Of a stretch of DNA of 64,000 nucleotides, positions 10,685-22,165 are shown piece after piece. A program made the position numbers and the translations under genes. Numbering within the stretch: position 1 is the first letter of the stretch; each line of letters opens with the position of its first letter. The DNA is from Blasia pusilla. Taxonomy: Eukaryota; Marchantiophyta; Marchantiopsida; Blasiales. The stretch lies in NCBI GenBank assembly GCA_050084515.1, contig CM114271.1, positions 25,048,001 through 25,112,000 of the forward strand, given 5' to 3'. The notes below the pieces were generated by a model. That model had not been told where the DNA came from. It saw only the letters and a list, made by a program, of their open reading frames with translations, and searched no databases.

Positions 10685-13319
10685 GGTAAAGTAGATGGTG
10701 TGGTGAAGAGTTTCTTGGTTCACACTTGGAAGCTCCGCACAAACACGTTGTTTGGTCAGCACTCACACTATTTTAGAGTGTCTCCCTCCTCTCATATGGT
10801 ACCTTCTTCACTTGCTTCTCTCTCTACACCTATCCTAGTCTCAAGCATCGTCCAACCAGGGCGCGGGGTCTATGGTCGCAAGGCTACGACAGGCACTATT
10901 TAATGAGTATAGTCTCTGCAAAAATGGCGAAAAGCCCATTAGTGATGAATGATGGAGGAGAGTAGCATTGGTTGTCAGATGGATAGCTCTCAATCAGTTG
11001 TAACTCCCACTCGGGAGTTGCGGATTCTTCTTTGAATTTCAATTGCATTGGTGCTCAATTTTTTCCCAACAAAACGTGCATGTACCTGGATTCTGTGTAT
11101 TCTTGCAAGATTCTATGGATTCTTGCGAGTTGATGTGTCTGGTGCAGTACATCAGAAGCTAACACAAGCTCCTGGAGGTTTGCAGGAGAGGATCCTAGGT
11201 TTCACTCTAGGAGTTTCTTGTGGAATCGGTGCTTTTATTTTTGAGCAAAAGAACCTCTGGAGATTGGCCAGGGAGCTAGCGAATGTGTACTCAAGAGGAA
11301 AACTGTCTCATCCCCAAGTTTATGTGAGTTTCTCACTGTATTCGTTCCCATTTTTGTTGACTAGTTCCATTTTTTAGGTGATCCACTTCAACCTTAAGCA
11401 AATGCTCATATACAGAATTGTGTTTTTGGGCTTGTGCATGTGAGTATTGTTTGAATCTAATGACACATGGAACCCCAAAAGCTAAAACGAAGTCCAACTT
11501 TAATTCTAGGGTTCGTTGGACATTCAATAGGCTTCAAAGAGTCATGAGCAATCTGACCAACGCCTCTATGATCCCATAGCATTGAAGACGTTGTCTTGTT
11601 TGAAGAATTTAGGGTGTTCAATAAACTCATCACTTGTTTTAATGTCAAAGCTTCTAGAAAAAAATTGCATCATCATAACTGATGGGGATAGGGGGTTGGA
11701 CAATTGAACATGATCCATAATAAAGTCTGAACATCACGCTTCTGATGGGACGATTAGTAATATGGTGAAGGGTGTTTTCATAAGTTGGTTGCATTTGTGA
11801 GGGTACAGAGCTAACGACATAATGTGTGGATGACTTTGGAAGTTAGTGAAGAAACTTTCAGCATACCAGAGCCTAGATAAATCACCACTAAATGAAGGAA
11901 TTTCATTTAATACTTCATGGAATTTCACACTCCCTACAGCATTAGTCTTCGTAAAATTTGAGACCAAAGATAACATTAATGAATTTTTGGAGTTTTCTCA
12001 TGATTACTGAGATGTAATCACTGTTTTTGTGAGAGCCTTGTATCATTTGCTTCTTGGAAATATGTGTAAATTTATTCTTGTGTGATGTCAAATTCAACAG
12101 GTCCCTGCGCCTTTCTTTGGACGCCAGGCACGATAGAAGATGATCCATGCATGGAATATCGGACTTGACAAGATGCTAGGCTCCATTATATCTCGACTGA
12201 GTGAGAGGGGGTGGTAAATTTACTTCAAACCTGACCTTACATACATATGCAAACCATCTACAAGGGTTTATGGATGTCAAGCTGTGGGGAGAAGCTTTCA
12301 GATCCGTGTTGCACCGGACGATTAGCCTGAGGTAAAATTACTAGCGTTCATCCCCGATTATACTACTGTTTGGTGCATACTTCTGATGGAAACTTAGGAT
12401 CCCAAGGAATTGATTTTGGATGGGTGCTTCCATTTAATATGTCCTCAATTGAGAATGCAGGGGTTGAATAATCATTTGAGTCTTTATAGAATATCCAACA
12501 GTTGTTAGCCCTATTTCCCTATGGGAAGAACGCCAAATTTTGTACTGAATATTCCAACTTTGGTGGGTACTGTTGCTAGCACATAGCTTTCCAGCTCTTG
12601 AAGGTCTTATGCAATATAATCTAGGGTTTTTTTTTTTTGGCATGCATTGGATGAGTCCAACAAATTCAGTTTATTTCTGTTTAACTATATTTATCTGCTC
12701 TTCCTCCATTCATTCCTCCCCTTTATCCTCTGAAGGGTTGTGGTTTGTGGAAAGGTCTAGCAACTTTTCCTTGAGCTCTTATAGGCCAATTTCTGGTCTT
12801 GCAGAAACGTTGGTGAAAAAGGGAGCAGTGCATTGATGTTTCGTTTTCCACATCTTGGTCCCCCACCCCATTTCCATCCACGCGTCAGTCTAGCTAAGTC
12901 CTTTCTGAAAGTGGCTCCGTAGCCATCAAGCCCTTGTAGGTAATTTCATATCAGTATCATTCATTCTTGCTACTACAATTGTCATCTTGTCAAACAGGTG
13001 GGCACTACCAGACTTTTACAACTGAGATGTTTACGCATCTAGAAAATATTGAAGTGTTTGCCAAGTTGGAGTTCTCTTCTCATAAAGTAACTTCTAGAAA
13101 GGAGGAACTAGTCGATCACTCAATATTATTTCAATCATTCTCTATTTAAATAGTAAACTCAATATTTTATCTTTTCTGTCAAAGCATCTTGTAAGCTTGT
13201 GTTTGCACCCCATGCCCTATCCTACTCAATGGTGTCATGATAGACTCTAAATTTTGAAATGGAGATGTTGGCTCTCAATTTTGAAGTGGAGATGTTGTAA
13301 TATTTTTAAATCAAATTGA
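10685..13319. other. CACTA-1 interior, no recognised gene
   Basis: Contains one open stretch of possible coding interest (11048-11377, listed separately). The rest shows no domain, and there is a T run at about 12628. Part of it may be LINE 3' sequence. Confidence 0.4.
11048..11377 (+). pseudogene. Unknown exon-like fragment
   Basis: An open frame whose middle part reads GGLQERILGFTLGVSCGIGA followed by a charged stretch LWRLARELANVYSRG. The amphipathic and hydrophobic pattern looks protein-like, and the frame runs into a possible intron at GTGAG around 11320. I do not recognise the family. Given the USE1 fragment in the same transposon, it could be another captured host exon. Confidence 0.25.
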
Positions 13320-13736
13320 CCAATATGATTCACTCATATTTTATGACATAATCATCATGAGTCATTTCAGAAAAGACAAAGTCCTCCATACAACTCATTC
13401 ATATTTTATGATTCGAGAACATAATCATTCACATAGATCAAAAAGATTAATGACTCAAATGATCACAATGATTAACTTTTAGGTGACCTATACGATTGAA
13501 TATATGACTCATGTATCACGAATCAATCATTTTAACAAATTTTGGTAACCGATATGATTCGTTACGTGACTCAATCATGTCTCATGACTCAATCACTTAA
13601 ACCATACAAGTGTTTCATATGATTAAGAAATGCATCATCGCCAAGTCATTTAGACCATTTGAGTGATGGATATGATTTAGTCATAGATTATGACAATCAT
13701 TTTGACCATTTGAATGATGAATATGACTTAATTATG
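13320..13736. repeat. CACTA-1 right subterminal repeats, inner part
   Basis: Dense ATGACTCA, AGTCAT and CATTTGA words in both orientations, continuing at 18914-19286. The copia element inserted within this subterminal block and split it. Confidence 0.7.
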
Positions 13737-14043
13737 TGGAAAATTGTTAAACAAGTGTAATTGCATGAAAGCAACTCTCATACACACATACCACCATCGA
13801 GAACAAAATTTGTAATGAGAGAATGAGTGAAAGCTGGTCCTTTTTTCAACTATATAGGATATGTACAAACAACCCTAACCCTATCCTTAACCATAGTCTC
13901 GAGTTAGACTAATTGTGATTAACTAACCCTAATTATGATAATCGTGCTTAATTGACTAACCAAGATTAAACTTCCCTACTTTGTGTGAATACCAAATGTA
14001 GTAGTTCAGGTGTCTCATGAGCTTAATTATAACTCAAATTTCA
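13737..14043 (-). repeat. Copia 3' LTR
   Basis: Homologous over its length to 18607-18913. Read on the minus strand it begins TGAAATTTGAG and ends TTTTCCA. Shared landmarks include CTATATAGGATATGTACAA and AACCCTAACCCTA. Confidence 0.92.
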
Positions 14044-14058
14044 ATACTCCCCCTCAAG
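14044..14058 (-). other. Copia polypurine tract
   Basis: Minus strand reads TTGAGGGGGAGTAT directly before the 3' LTR, the classic plant copia polypurine tract that primes plus-strand synthesis. Confidence 0.9.
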
Positions 14059-14480
14059 CTCATATCGATATCTCTAACGTCTAAATCCTTTCTAAACATC
14101 TCAAACTTATCTCTAGACAATGCCTTTGTAAAGATGTCAACAATTTGTTGATCTGTACCTATATACACAAGATCGATTTCTCCTCCAAATACTTTCTCTC
14201 TGATAAAATGATAGTGCACCTCAACATCCTTTATACGAGCATGAAACACAGGGTTATTAGCAAGCTTGATGTTACTAATATTGTCTGCATATATTACACT
14301 AAGTCTTAAGTTACTAACACCAATCTTAGCAAGTACTTGATGAAGCCACTTCGCCTCACATGCTGCATTTGTTGCTCCTTTGTACTCAGCCTCTGTTGAA
14401 GATAAAGCAAATGTAGGTTGCATCTTTGAAGCCCAACTTATAGCTGGGCTTCCCAAAGTAAATGAATAACCAGATGTGGA
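14059..14480 (-). pseudogene. Copia RNase H domain
   Basis: Degrades the RNA strand of the RNA-DNA hybrid. Signatures: STSGYSFTLGSPAISWASKM, ALSSTEAEYKGATNAACEA (Glu active site), YADNISNIKLANNPVFHAR and VEVHYHFIREKV. The frame is separated from the RT by a TGA at about 14482 where the family has arginine (DRHSTSGY), consistent with CGA to TGA. Confidence 0.9.
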
Positions 14481-14483
14481 GTG

Positions 14484-15627
14484 TCAATCAGACACGCTTC
14501 CTGCGCAATCAGCATCCGTGAATCCCTGTAATTGAAAACTCGAAGAAGGTTCAAATTGAAGCTCAAATTCAATAGAGAATTTCACATAGCGCACAATCCT
14601 CCTCACGACATCAAGGTCAGGTTTTCGAGGTGCTTGCATAAACTGACTCACTACGCCAATAGCATAGCTCAAATCTGGTTTGGTTATAGTTAGATAGATC
14701 AAACTTCCAACCATGCGCCTGTACATATTAGAAACTGCAAGCAGTTCTCCTTCATCCACTCTTAGCTTCACGCTTTGGTCCAACAATGTAGAGATTGGCT
14801 TACAAGTCGTCATACCATATTTTGAAAGCATATGAAGAGCATATTGTCGTTGTAGTAACCACATGCTCTCTCCAACCTTGATAAACTCAATACTAAGGAA
14901 GTACTTGAGTTCTCCCAAATCCTTCATATCAAATTCTGCTTGTAACTTAAGCTTGACTTGTACCATTTCTTCAGTACTCCCAGTAATCAAGAGATTATCA
15001 ACATACAACATAATGAGAACTGTGTGATCTTGTCCTCTCAAGACATATAACGAGGAGTCAGAATAACATACCCAAACCCAACTCTTGTAGGACGTATGTA
15101 ATCTTGCCATACCAAGCTCTTGGAGCTTGTTTGAGCGCGTAAAGAGCTTTCTTCAACTTGCATACGCGAAATGGAAACTTGGGATGCTCGTATCCATGTG
15201 GTTGAGTCATATATACCTCCTCATATAGATTTCCATTCAAGAAGGCATTCTTGACATCCATGTGATGTAATCTCCACTTCTTACTTACTACAACTGCAAC
15301 CACTATTCTCGTAGTCGCCATCTTTGCAACATGGCTAAATGTTTCCTCATAATCGATACCATATTATTGTGCATAGCCCTTAGCCACCAATCTCGCTTTG
15401 TATATGTTAATTGTACCATCTTGATTGCGCTTGATTTTGTAAACCCATTTGCAACCAATAGCTTCCTTACCATAAGGTATATCAACCAGCTCCCATGTTT
15501 GTTGATGTCTTAATACAACAAGCTCTTCCTCCATAGCTTCAATCCATTCGACTTTACTCGCAGCTTCTTCAAAATAACTCGGCTCTTGCTCTTGAAGGGT
15601 AGTCATCATATATGCATGATGTGTCAT
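14484..15627 (-). pseudogene. Copia reverse transcriptase
   Basis: Contains the copia entry segment ending WKWVYK-like CKWVYKIKRNQDG, then [27 protein letters not shown] and the palm box LYVDNLLITGS. The box is normally YVDD; here the second aspartate is asparagine, a G-to-A change that should abolish catalysis. Frameshifts near 15060-15110 and 15310-15360 break the gene further. Confidence 0.9.
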
Positions 15628-15875
15628 TTATGAATCTATGAACTGGATGTGTAACTCTACTTGATCTACGAAGTTGTTATTCAGAGGTAGATGCCTCTAA
15701 CACTTGACTCGAGCTCTGACTAGTGTCAACAGACTGAATATGTACTCTTCCCGTCCATGGACTCACAGATTTAACCGATGAATCTAGGACCTCTCCTAAT
15801 CTTGCACTAGTACTTGGGGAAGTTGAAGACAATGCTTGTTGGTTTATAGTCATATTCTCCCCTCTACAGACAAGT

Positions 15876-17260
15876 TTAGAGGTGAAATGGGCTCAGATGG
15901 AGCAAACCATGACTTTGGCTCATCAAAAACAACATCTCGACTAATAATAAGCTGCCTAGAGGATGGAATGTAGCACTTATACCCCTTAGTTCCATCAACA
16001 TAGCCAATAAAGATACATCTTTTAGACTTGGGGTCTCATTTTTGATATCTCTTAGAAGGATCATGAGCATAAAAAATACAGCCAAATACTTTCAAGAAGG
16101 AAAAATCAAGTTTACTTCTTATGAAGACTTCGGATGGAGTTTTATCATGAACTCATGTTGTTGGAGTTTGGTTGATTAAGAAAACTGCATATGCTACAGC
16201 CTCTGCCCAATACACCTTAGGCATGTTCTTCTCATTCAACATAGTTTGTGCCGCTTCAAAAATATACCGATTCTTCCTCTCAGCCACTCCATTTTTTTGT
16301 GGAGTGTAACGGCAAGTCACTTGACGTTGGATGCCATTCTAACATAAATAGTCATCAAACTCTGTTGAAAGATACTCTCCTCTTCCATCACAATGCAATT
16401 TCAGAATATGTTGTCCAACCTGCTTCTCTACTAGAACTCTGAATGTTTGGAACACTGAGAATACCTCTGACCTGGTTTTTAGAAAGTATACCCATATATA
16501 CGTAGAGAAGTCATCAATAAATGAAACAAAGTACAGGAAACCACTAAGGCTATGTTGTGATGTTGTCCACACATCACTGTGGATCAACTCCAATATCTTG
16601 GATGCTCTTCAACCTTGCTTTGGAAAATGAAATCTAGTTTGTTTTCCAAATTGGCAAGCATGACATACCTCTAACGTAGCAAGACTCGCTAATTTAGGGA
16701 GTCCTATTACTATATTAGATGATGAAAGACTCTGTAATCTTTGAAGATTCATATGTCCGATTCTTTTATGCCACACATTTAGATCTGTGACTTGTTGGCC
16801 GATTTGACCATACATTGGTGTTTGAATCTCTGGCATAGAAACATCTAATTTGAACATTTTTCCAGATCTAGTTCCTTTGGCTATCTTAGTCTGGTCATCC
16901 ATTGTTTCAATGAAATAACCATATGCGTTAAACTTCACTTGATAACCTTGTTCTACTATCTGTCCTACAGAGATCAGATTTCTTGCAACGGTAGGAACAT
17001 AAAGAACATTTCCAAGAGCACAAACACCATCTGATGCTATTGGAACTTTACCGGTATGCGTGATATGATGTTGAGTGTTATCTCTTATGAGCACAATTGC
17101 AGGATCTTTCACCGGCTCCAAACTACTGAACCATTTAGCTTGTGAGGTCATGTGATTTGATGCACCAAAGTGAATGTACCAATATGTTGTCGAGTTATTC
17201 TTGACCATTGCTCCCATATGATGAGTCATGACCAAGAGATGCTCCGTTTATGAATGTTTT
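15876..17260 (-). pseudogene. Copia protease and integrase region
   Basis: The protease site reads YWYIHFGASNHMT where copia has DSGASNHM, so the catalytic aspartate has become histidine. The integrase HHCC finger is visible as HKRIGHMNLQRLQSL followed by CHACQFGKQ. The core has ELIHSDVWTTSQ and FVSFIDDFSTYIWVYFLKTR; the second aspartate block reads LHCDGRGEYLST. The C-terminal part (15876-16150) encodes the KVFGC...GYK.Y-type segment in shifted frames. Confidence 0.88.
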
Positions 17261-17344
17261 TGTTCTTGGTACCGCTCTTGGTGTTGTTGCTCCACATAGT
17301 TTTGTTGTTGTAAGGCTCCTGTTCTCATATCTACCTTCTTCTTG

Positions 17345-18103
17345 AAACAAAACTTTGCATAGTGACCCTTTATCCCACAGTAATTGCAAGATCTAGGGAC
17401 CCTCTGTTGCTGACCTCCATCCCAACGGTTTCCACCATCACCACCTTGTGATTGTCTCTAGTACTAGTTCGTAGTTGATTGAGTGACGTTATATTGAGTG
17501 CCTCTTCCTCCATATGCTTGATATCCACCACGACCACAAAAGTTTCTGCCATGACCCCTGCCTTGATTGGATACTTCTCTCTCATAGATAGAGGTCTCTA
17601 AGGACTTGTAATCTTTTGGAAGGCCTTGAAGAGTGAATAAAATCAGATCATCATCTTCTAATGTCATTCCAATGTTATTCAACTGATTAACAATATGTTT
17701 GATACTCAAAATATAATCATTGATGCTCTGCGATTCTTTCTTCACTTCGTTCAATTGTTGTTTCAATTGAAGCTTTCTGGCCTTTGTAGATGTCTGGAAC
17801 ATCTTTTCCAATGCATCCCAGGTCTCCTTCGGAGTATCAACATCTTGGATGTGATCTATCATTGGCGAACTGATCGTTATTGAAATGTAGTGGATTACTT
17901 GCCTTGGCGCGTTTGTTCCAAGCGCGAACATTCAAGTTTGTTGAGTCACTTTCTGGTTTGGCCTGATCACCTGTGACAAGCTCCCATAGTTCTTGACCCA
18001 TGAGAAATTTTTTCATGCGAAACTTCCAGACATTGAAATTCTGCTTGTCTAGCTTCTCGCCTATGATTGTTGTTGAGGAATACTCCATGATAAACGATTT
18101 CAC
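17345..18103 (-). pseudogene. Copia gag with zinc knuckle
   Basis: Starts MKSFIMEYSSTTIIGEKLDK and continues NVWKFRMKKFLMGQELWE, typical of plant copia Gag. A conserved central block reads ETWDALEKMFQTSTKARKLQ. The nucleocapsid part has a CCHC knuckle CNYCGIKGHYAKFC near 17345-17390. One frameshift near 17880-17930 and stops near 17460 interrupt it. Confidence 0.88.
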
Positions 18104-18592
18104 TCACAAAAACGTAATTTCAGGCTTTCTACTACTCCAATTGAAGCATAGACCACTCTTACACAGAAATTGATCTGAAATTTACCAAAATTGATCAACT
18201 GTATAAAAGAACTAGTCGAAATTGGCATGTAGAGAGCAAACTGCAGAACTTTTCTTCACTAATTGCACTTTCTTACACTAAAATTGTTACTACATGAGCT
18301 CAGAGTGTCAGAATTGAGCAATTTTGGATGCGTTGGAAAGCTCTTGACAAGCTCTACAAGATTGAAAGAACCATTTTTCAGTGTCATTCTAGACGAAGCG
18401 CACACAGACGGCTGAATTGACCGGGAAAGCCCTAAAAAAAAACTCCAAAGTTTTATCACCGTCAAAGCTGCACCTGAAATCTACATCCACTGAGCTCTGA
18501 ATATAATTTTCTTTTCCCAAACTGAAAGTGTGCCTTCTCTTGCATCTCTTCTCCCTTCAAACACCAAGAATTTCAAGTGATGTTCTCCTCCC

Positions 18593-18604
18593 GCTCTGAT
18601 AGCA
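18593..18604 (-). other. Copia primer binding site
   Basis: Minus strand reads TGCTATCAGAGC two bases inside the 5' LTR. This differs by one base from TGGTATCAGAGC, the complement of initiator tRNA-Met used by most plant copia elements. Confidence 0.85.
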
Positions 18605-18606
18605 TA

Positions 18607-18913
18607 TGGAAAACTATTAAACAAACATAACTGGTGGAAAACGGTTCTCACACACACATACCACTATGGAGAACGAAATTTGCAATGAGAGAATGAGAGG
18701 AGGCTGATCCTCTTCTCAATTATATAGGATATGTACAAGCAACCCTAACCCTACCCTTAACCATAGTCTGGAGTTAGACTAACTGTGATTAACTAACCCT
18801 AATTAAGATAATAATGTTTAACTGACTAACCAAGATTAAGCTTCCCTACTCTGTGTGAGTACCAAATGTAGTAGTTCAGGTGTTTCATGAGCTTGATTGT
18901 CACTCAATCTTCA
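18607..18913 (-). repeat. Copia 5' LTR
   Basis: Same length (307 bp) and order as the LTR at 13737-14043, with TG...CA ends. It should contain the element promoter; an AT-rich TATATAGGA stretch is present in both LTRs but on the plus strand. Confidence 0.92.
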
Positions 18914-19286
18914 ATAAGTCATAGATCATAACTAAGTCATTTTGCCCAATCCAAATGATGAATATAGCTAAGTCATAATTTATCATTGCCATGTGTCAAC
19001 ACATCATTTGTTTTCTTCAAGTCATTGCCATGTCACGTATTGACATGGCAATCGGAATATATGACTACATTCTATCATACGTTGATTGATGACGTGTCAC
19101 TCATTGTTAATAATGACTTGTCAAAATAATGACTAGATTTATCCCAAAATGACTCTAGTCATGGCATGGTATATAACTAGGTTTTTATGACTCCATGAGT
19201 CATCAGTCATTGTCAGTCATTTATGGATATGTATGACTAACATAAGTCATATGAGCCTGTCATAAAAACCAAGATTTGTTCTAGTG
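18914..19286. repeat. CACTA-1 right subterminal repeats and terminus
   Basis: AGTCAT-rich short repeats ending in TTGTTCTAGTG, the inverted counterpart of the left terminus CACTAGAAGAAA. The next three bases are CAT, matching the bases before the left terminus. Confidence 0.85.
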
Positions 19287-19404
19287 CATCTCGACGAATG
19301 GCCGAAGGTAAATATGGCTCTCAGCCATAAAGTAGCAAATACGGTGAAAAAAACGCTAAGGATGCTTTCCTGCTGAATCTGTATCCCATCGCCAACCACG
19401 GAAA

Positions 19405-20000
19405 CTAGAGGTCCCAATCTCCTAGGTGACCTCTCTGCAAGCCATACTTGCGTAAACCCCTCTTCACCGTCTGCACAACTCTCTCCACTAATCCATCCGC
19501 CTCGGGATGATCTCGCGAAGTTGTGCGGTGATCGATCAACGCCTGATCATACATGGCTTGGAACTCATCGCAAAACTCGGTAACTTGGTCTGTCAACACC
19601 TCAGCCGGTGCGCTATAATGACTCAACACTCTGTCAAGGAAGGCATAAGCTACTCCCTCACTCTCTTTGTCAGGAAATGCAACCAACTTGATCCACTTTG
19701 AGAAGTGCTCGACCATCACCAACACATAACAACTCTGACGCTCTGTCAAAGGCAAAGATCCTGAAAAATCCAAACTCCATCTATACCCTAAGCCCATGAT
19801 TGGTAATGGATGCAACTGTGGAGTCAGAGCATTGAACGATGCTCGGATCCAATCACAAACCATGCACCAGACAACATATTGCTGAACGTCAGCTTGTATG
19901 CCTCGCCACCAATACTAAATCTGGAGCAAGTTGTATGTCCGTTGCATCCCAAAGTGTCCCAACTCCTTGTGGGCATGCTGCACTAGTCATGCTCTCTGCA
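19405..20000 (-). pseudogene. Gypsy integrase core
   Basis: Inserts element DNA into the chromosome. The HHCC zinc-binding end reads QQYVVWCMVCDWIRASFNA. The DDE core is recognisable as WSLDFSGSLPLTERQSCYVL (first Asp), EVLTDQVTEFCDEF (second Asp) and ADGLVERVVQTVKRGLRKYG (Glu). All three acidic residues are present. Stops occur between the finger and upstream sequence (for example TTTAG near 19915). The frame leaves through 19287 and resumes at 3708 on the other side of CACTA-1. Confidence 0.88.
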
Positions 20001-20499
20001 AAGGATGCAGCACTACGCGTACTCTACCATCCTCCCAAACCCTCAAAACATGTGTCCCCTCCCAGCGGAACTGTCTGGCCCACTGAAGGATCCGATCCCG
20101 CTCTCTAACATCCACGGTGCTCGCAACGCTGCCAGTACGAAGGTACTCCAAGACTACTCCATCATCAAGAATATCTCGGCCACCTGTCGTCTCCTCACTA
20201 GCCTCGGGATCTAAGGACTCTCCACTAGACCTCGCCATCGAAGTCTCCACACTCTGGCTGTCCATAGACAACATGCCTAAATAGGTTGACGCGTGCCATC
20301 CTGGCATTAACTCCTCGTCACTCTCTCCATGCCATCGAGCTCCACTTGCATCTCACTGACTCGAGCATGGGTTACAACTCAACCCATTTGCATCCTGGTT
20401 TAGCGTCGCAGGTCTATGTACCACCTAAAAATCATACTCCTGCAACAATAGAGCCCATCTTGCAAGCTTCCCTGTAAGCTTGTCGGACTCCATCAACCA
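20001..20499 (-). pseudogene. Gypsy RNase H-integrase linker
   Basis: An open frame (20005-20307) reads VLEYLRTGSVASTVDVRERD, then RILQWARQFRWEGTHVLRVW and EDGRVRVVLHPLQRA. This fits the connector before the integrase finger in gypsy elements (a WEG..L-like segment followed by a HPLQR-like segment). No catalytic motif is expected here. Confidence 0.65.
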
Positions 20500-20905
20500 C
20501 TTCAGTGGTGATGATCATTGATGATGGTAAAGGGGTTGCCGAATAAGTAACACCTGAAATGCACGACAGCCCACACCACAGCCAAGCACTCACCCTCATA
20601 CGAGCTGTTCTTTTCCTCTACAGCGTTGTTCGAGCGGCTAGCATAACCCACCACAAACTCTCTACCCTCATCATCATGCAGGGTGAGCACCGCTCCAAGC
20701 CCCAACATGCTCCAATCTGTGTGCAACTGGAAAGGACGCCCCCTGATCGGTCTCTTCAAGATGGGCGCGGACGTCAAAGTATCCTTGAGCAACTAAAATG
20801 CTCGCTCCTGCTCATCCCCCTAGTGACACTCGTGATCCACCTTGGTCAAAAGGTCAGCGGCTTTGCAATCGAACTGAATCCCTTAAAGTATCGCCGATAG
20901 AAGTT
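20500..20905 (-). pseudogene. Gypsy RNase H domain
   Basis: Begins DEQERAF and KDTLTSAPIL, then FQLHTDWSMLGLGAVL (the DxS/GxGAVL active-site start), GYASRSNNAVEEKNSSYEGE and CLAVVWAVVHFRCYLFG. The TDW box normally reads TDAS/TDWS and is kept. Two stops in CH*GDEQERAF*LL fit TGG-to-TAG and CAG-to-TAG changes. Confidence 0.88.
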
Positions 20906-20984
20906 CGCCAATCCCATGAATGCGCAGACACGGCTCACATGTGTAGGTTGTGGAATGCGTGAGATAGCATGTACCTTCATCTGC

Positions 20985-21700
20985 TTAACACCAAGGCCCC
21001 CTGGGTATATGGTATGACCCAAGTACTAGATGTCGCTCATGCTCCTCTAGATGTCGCTCATGCTCCTCTAGATGTCGCTCATGCTCCTCAACCTTCGCGC
21101 TAAAGAGTATGATGTCATCAATATAACACCTAGCAAAATCCAGACCTTCCAAGATCATATCCATGACCCTCTGAAACTCAACCGGGGCGTTCTTTAATCC
21201 AGATGGTAAGAACCGCCACTGGTACAAACAATCCTTCTTGTGAGGATCGATGCCCCAAAATGCCGTCTTTTGCTTGTCCTCCAATCTGATAGGCAGTTGA
21301 TCGTATCCGGCTCGCAAATCCAATGAACTGAAGATCTTTGCGTTACCAATCGTATCAAAGATCTCCTCAGGGGTGGGCATGGCATATCTATCAGACTTCG
21401 TCTGCTGAGTGATAGGTCAGTAATCCCCACATATCCGCCTATCCGTCCAGTTGCCATGCACATCCTTCTTGGCGGGCATGACAGTGGCAGATGCATACTC
21501 CCCATGTGACATCTCCACTAGTCCTACTCCGACCAAGTCATGGCTCCTACTCTGAATCAGAGCCCTCTCCATATCACTGTACCTGTAGGATCGTCGGAAG
21601 ATCGGCGTATCACTCGATAAATCAATGCGGATCCCCGGTCCCTTCAGCGTACCCAAATCCTCCATGCTAAACGCAAGGCAACTCCTATAACTCTTGAGGA
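20985..21700 (-). pseudogene. Gypsy reverse transcriptase
   Basis: Motifs: ERALIQSR, VEMSHGEYASATVMPAKKD, RRICGDY (followed by a TGA where arginine is expected, CGA to TGA), SDRYAMPTPEEIFDTIG, IFSSLDLRAGYDQLPIR (catalytic Asp), KTAFWGIDPHKKDCLYQWRF, LKNAPVEFQRVMD and ARCYIDDIILFS (YXDD box intact). Directly after YIDD, the segment EEHERHL is repeated three times in tandem (21027-21089), and the frame is lost soon after. Related elements have one copy of this heptad. Confidence 0.92.
21027..21089. repeat. Three tandem 21-bp units inside RT
   Basis: The unit TAGATGTCGCTCATGCTCCTC occurs three times without interruption (21027, 21048, 21069). It is in frame and adds two extra EEHERHL heptads to the RT thumb region. 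Confidence 0.92.
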
Positions 21701-22165
21701 ACTAATGTATCCAGCGCCGCTCTCCTCTTGTCAACTTAGGGCCCATATCTGACTCCCAAGTCTCCATCGTGACTACGATAGGACTCTCCGGCGTGGGTAT
21801 CGGTGGTTGCTATGGTGCAACCCCATCTCAAACAACAACACTCGGCCGCTCTCCTATAGCCAACTGCAAACTTTGATCTCCTCCACGTGCAGTGCCCGGA
21901 ACCATGCTCGATGTTGTGGCTATCATCTCTTGGCGTACCTGCAAAACATCCCAAGAAGTCCAAGGGTGTCTCTCCCAATCTCCTCTAGTGTGTAGATCTC
22001 CTCGGGTCTGCCCCCAGCCACTGCCTCCACTGTCTCGGTAGGCATGGGGCTCACCAACGCAACCGTTTTGATCTGTCGCAATCTTATACGATGCTGCTCA
22101 GCCTCTCTCAAGCTCATGATCCATGTGAAGCAGTTAAGGTCCATCGCCTAACCCAAGACATGGCG
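21701..22165 (-). pseudogene. Gypsy linker between methyltransferase and RT
   Basis: Encodes, in shifting frames, MDLNCFTWIMSLREAEQHRI and a downstream stretch ending LGVRYGP or, in the RT frame, an N-terminal RT lead. The same order is seen in the 745-2176 fragment (ETWELDLGPK, RSCFAFSMQDLGALKGP), so the methyltransferase is joined directly to RT in both copies. No catalytic motif is present. Confidence 0.7.

Larger units (their letters stand above)
13737..18913 (-). mobile_element. Ty1/copia LTR retrotransposon
   Basis: A full-length but decayed copia element on the minus strand. Two 307-bp LTRs (13737-14043 and 18607-18913) flank a primer binding site, gag with a CCHC knuckle, protease, integrase, RT, RNase H and a polypurine tract, in copia order. 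The LTRs differ at many positions, so the insertion is not recent. No clear 5-bp target duplication is seen (TTATG left, ATAAG right). The surrounding CACTA subterminal repeats continue on both sides, showing that it inserted into that transposon. Confidence 0.92.
3709..19286. mobile_element. CACTA DNA transposon (CACTA-1), nested host
   Basis: Left end begins CACTAGAAGAAA; the right end, read on the minus strand, begins CACTAGAACAAA. Both ends are followed by dense subterminal repeats built from ATGACT/AGTCAT words. The three bases outside both ends are CAT (3706-3708 and 19287-19289), the 3-bp target duplication typical of CACTA elements. Removing the element and one CAT restores a continuous gypsy integrase frame across the site. 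No transposase gene is recognisable inside, so it appears non-autonomous. It contains a USE1 fragment, a LINE and a copia retrotransposon, which account for much of its 15.6 kb. Confidence 0.88.
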
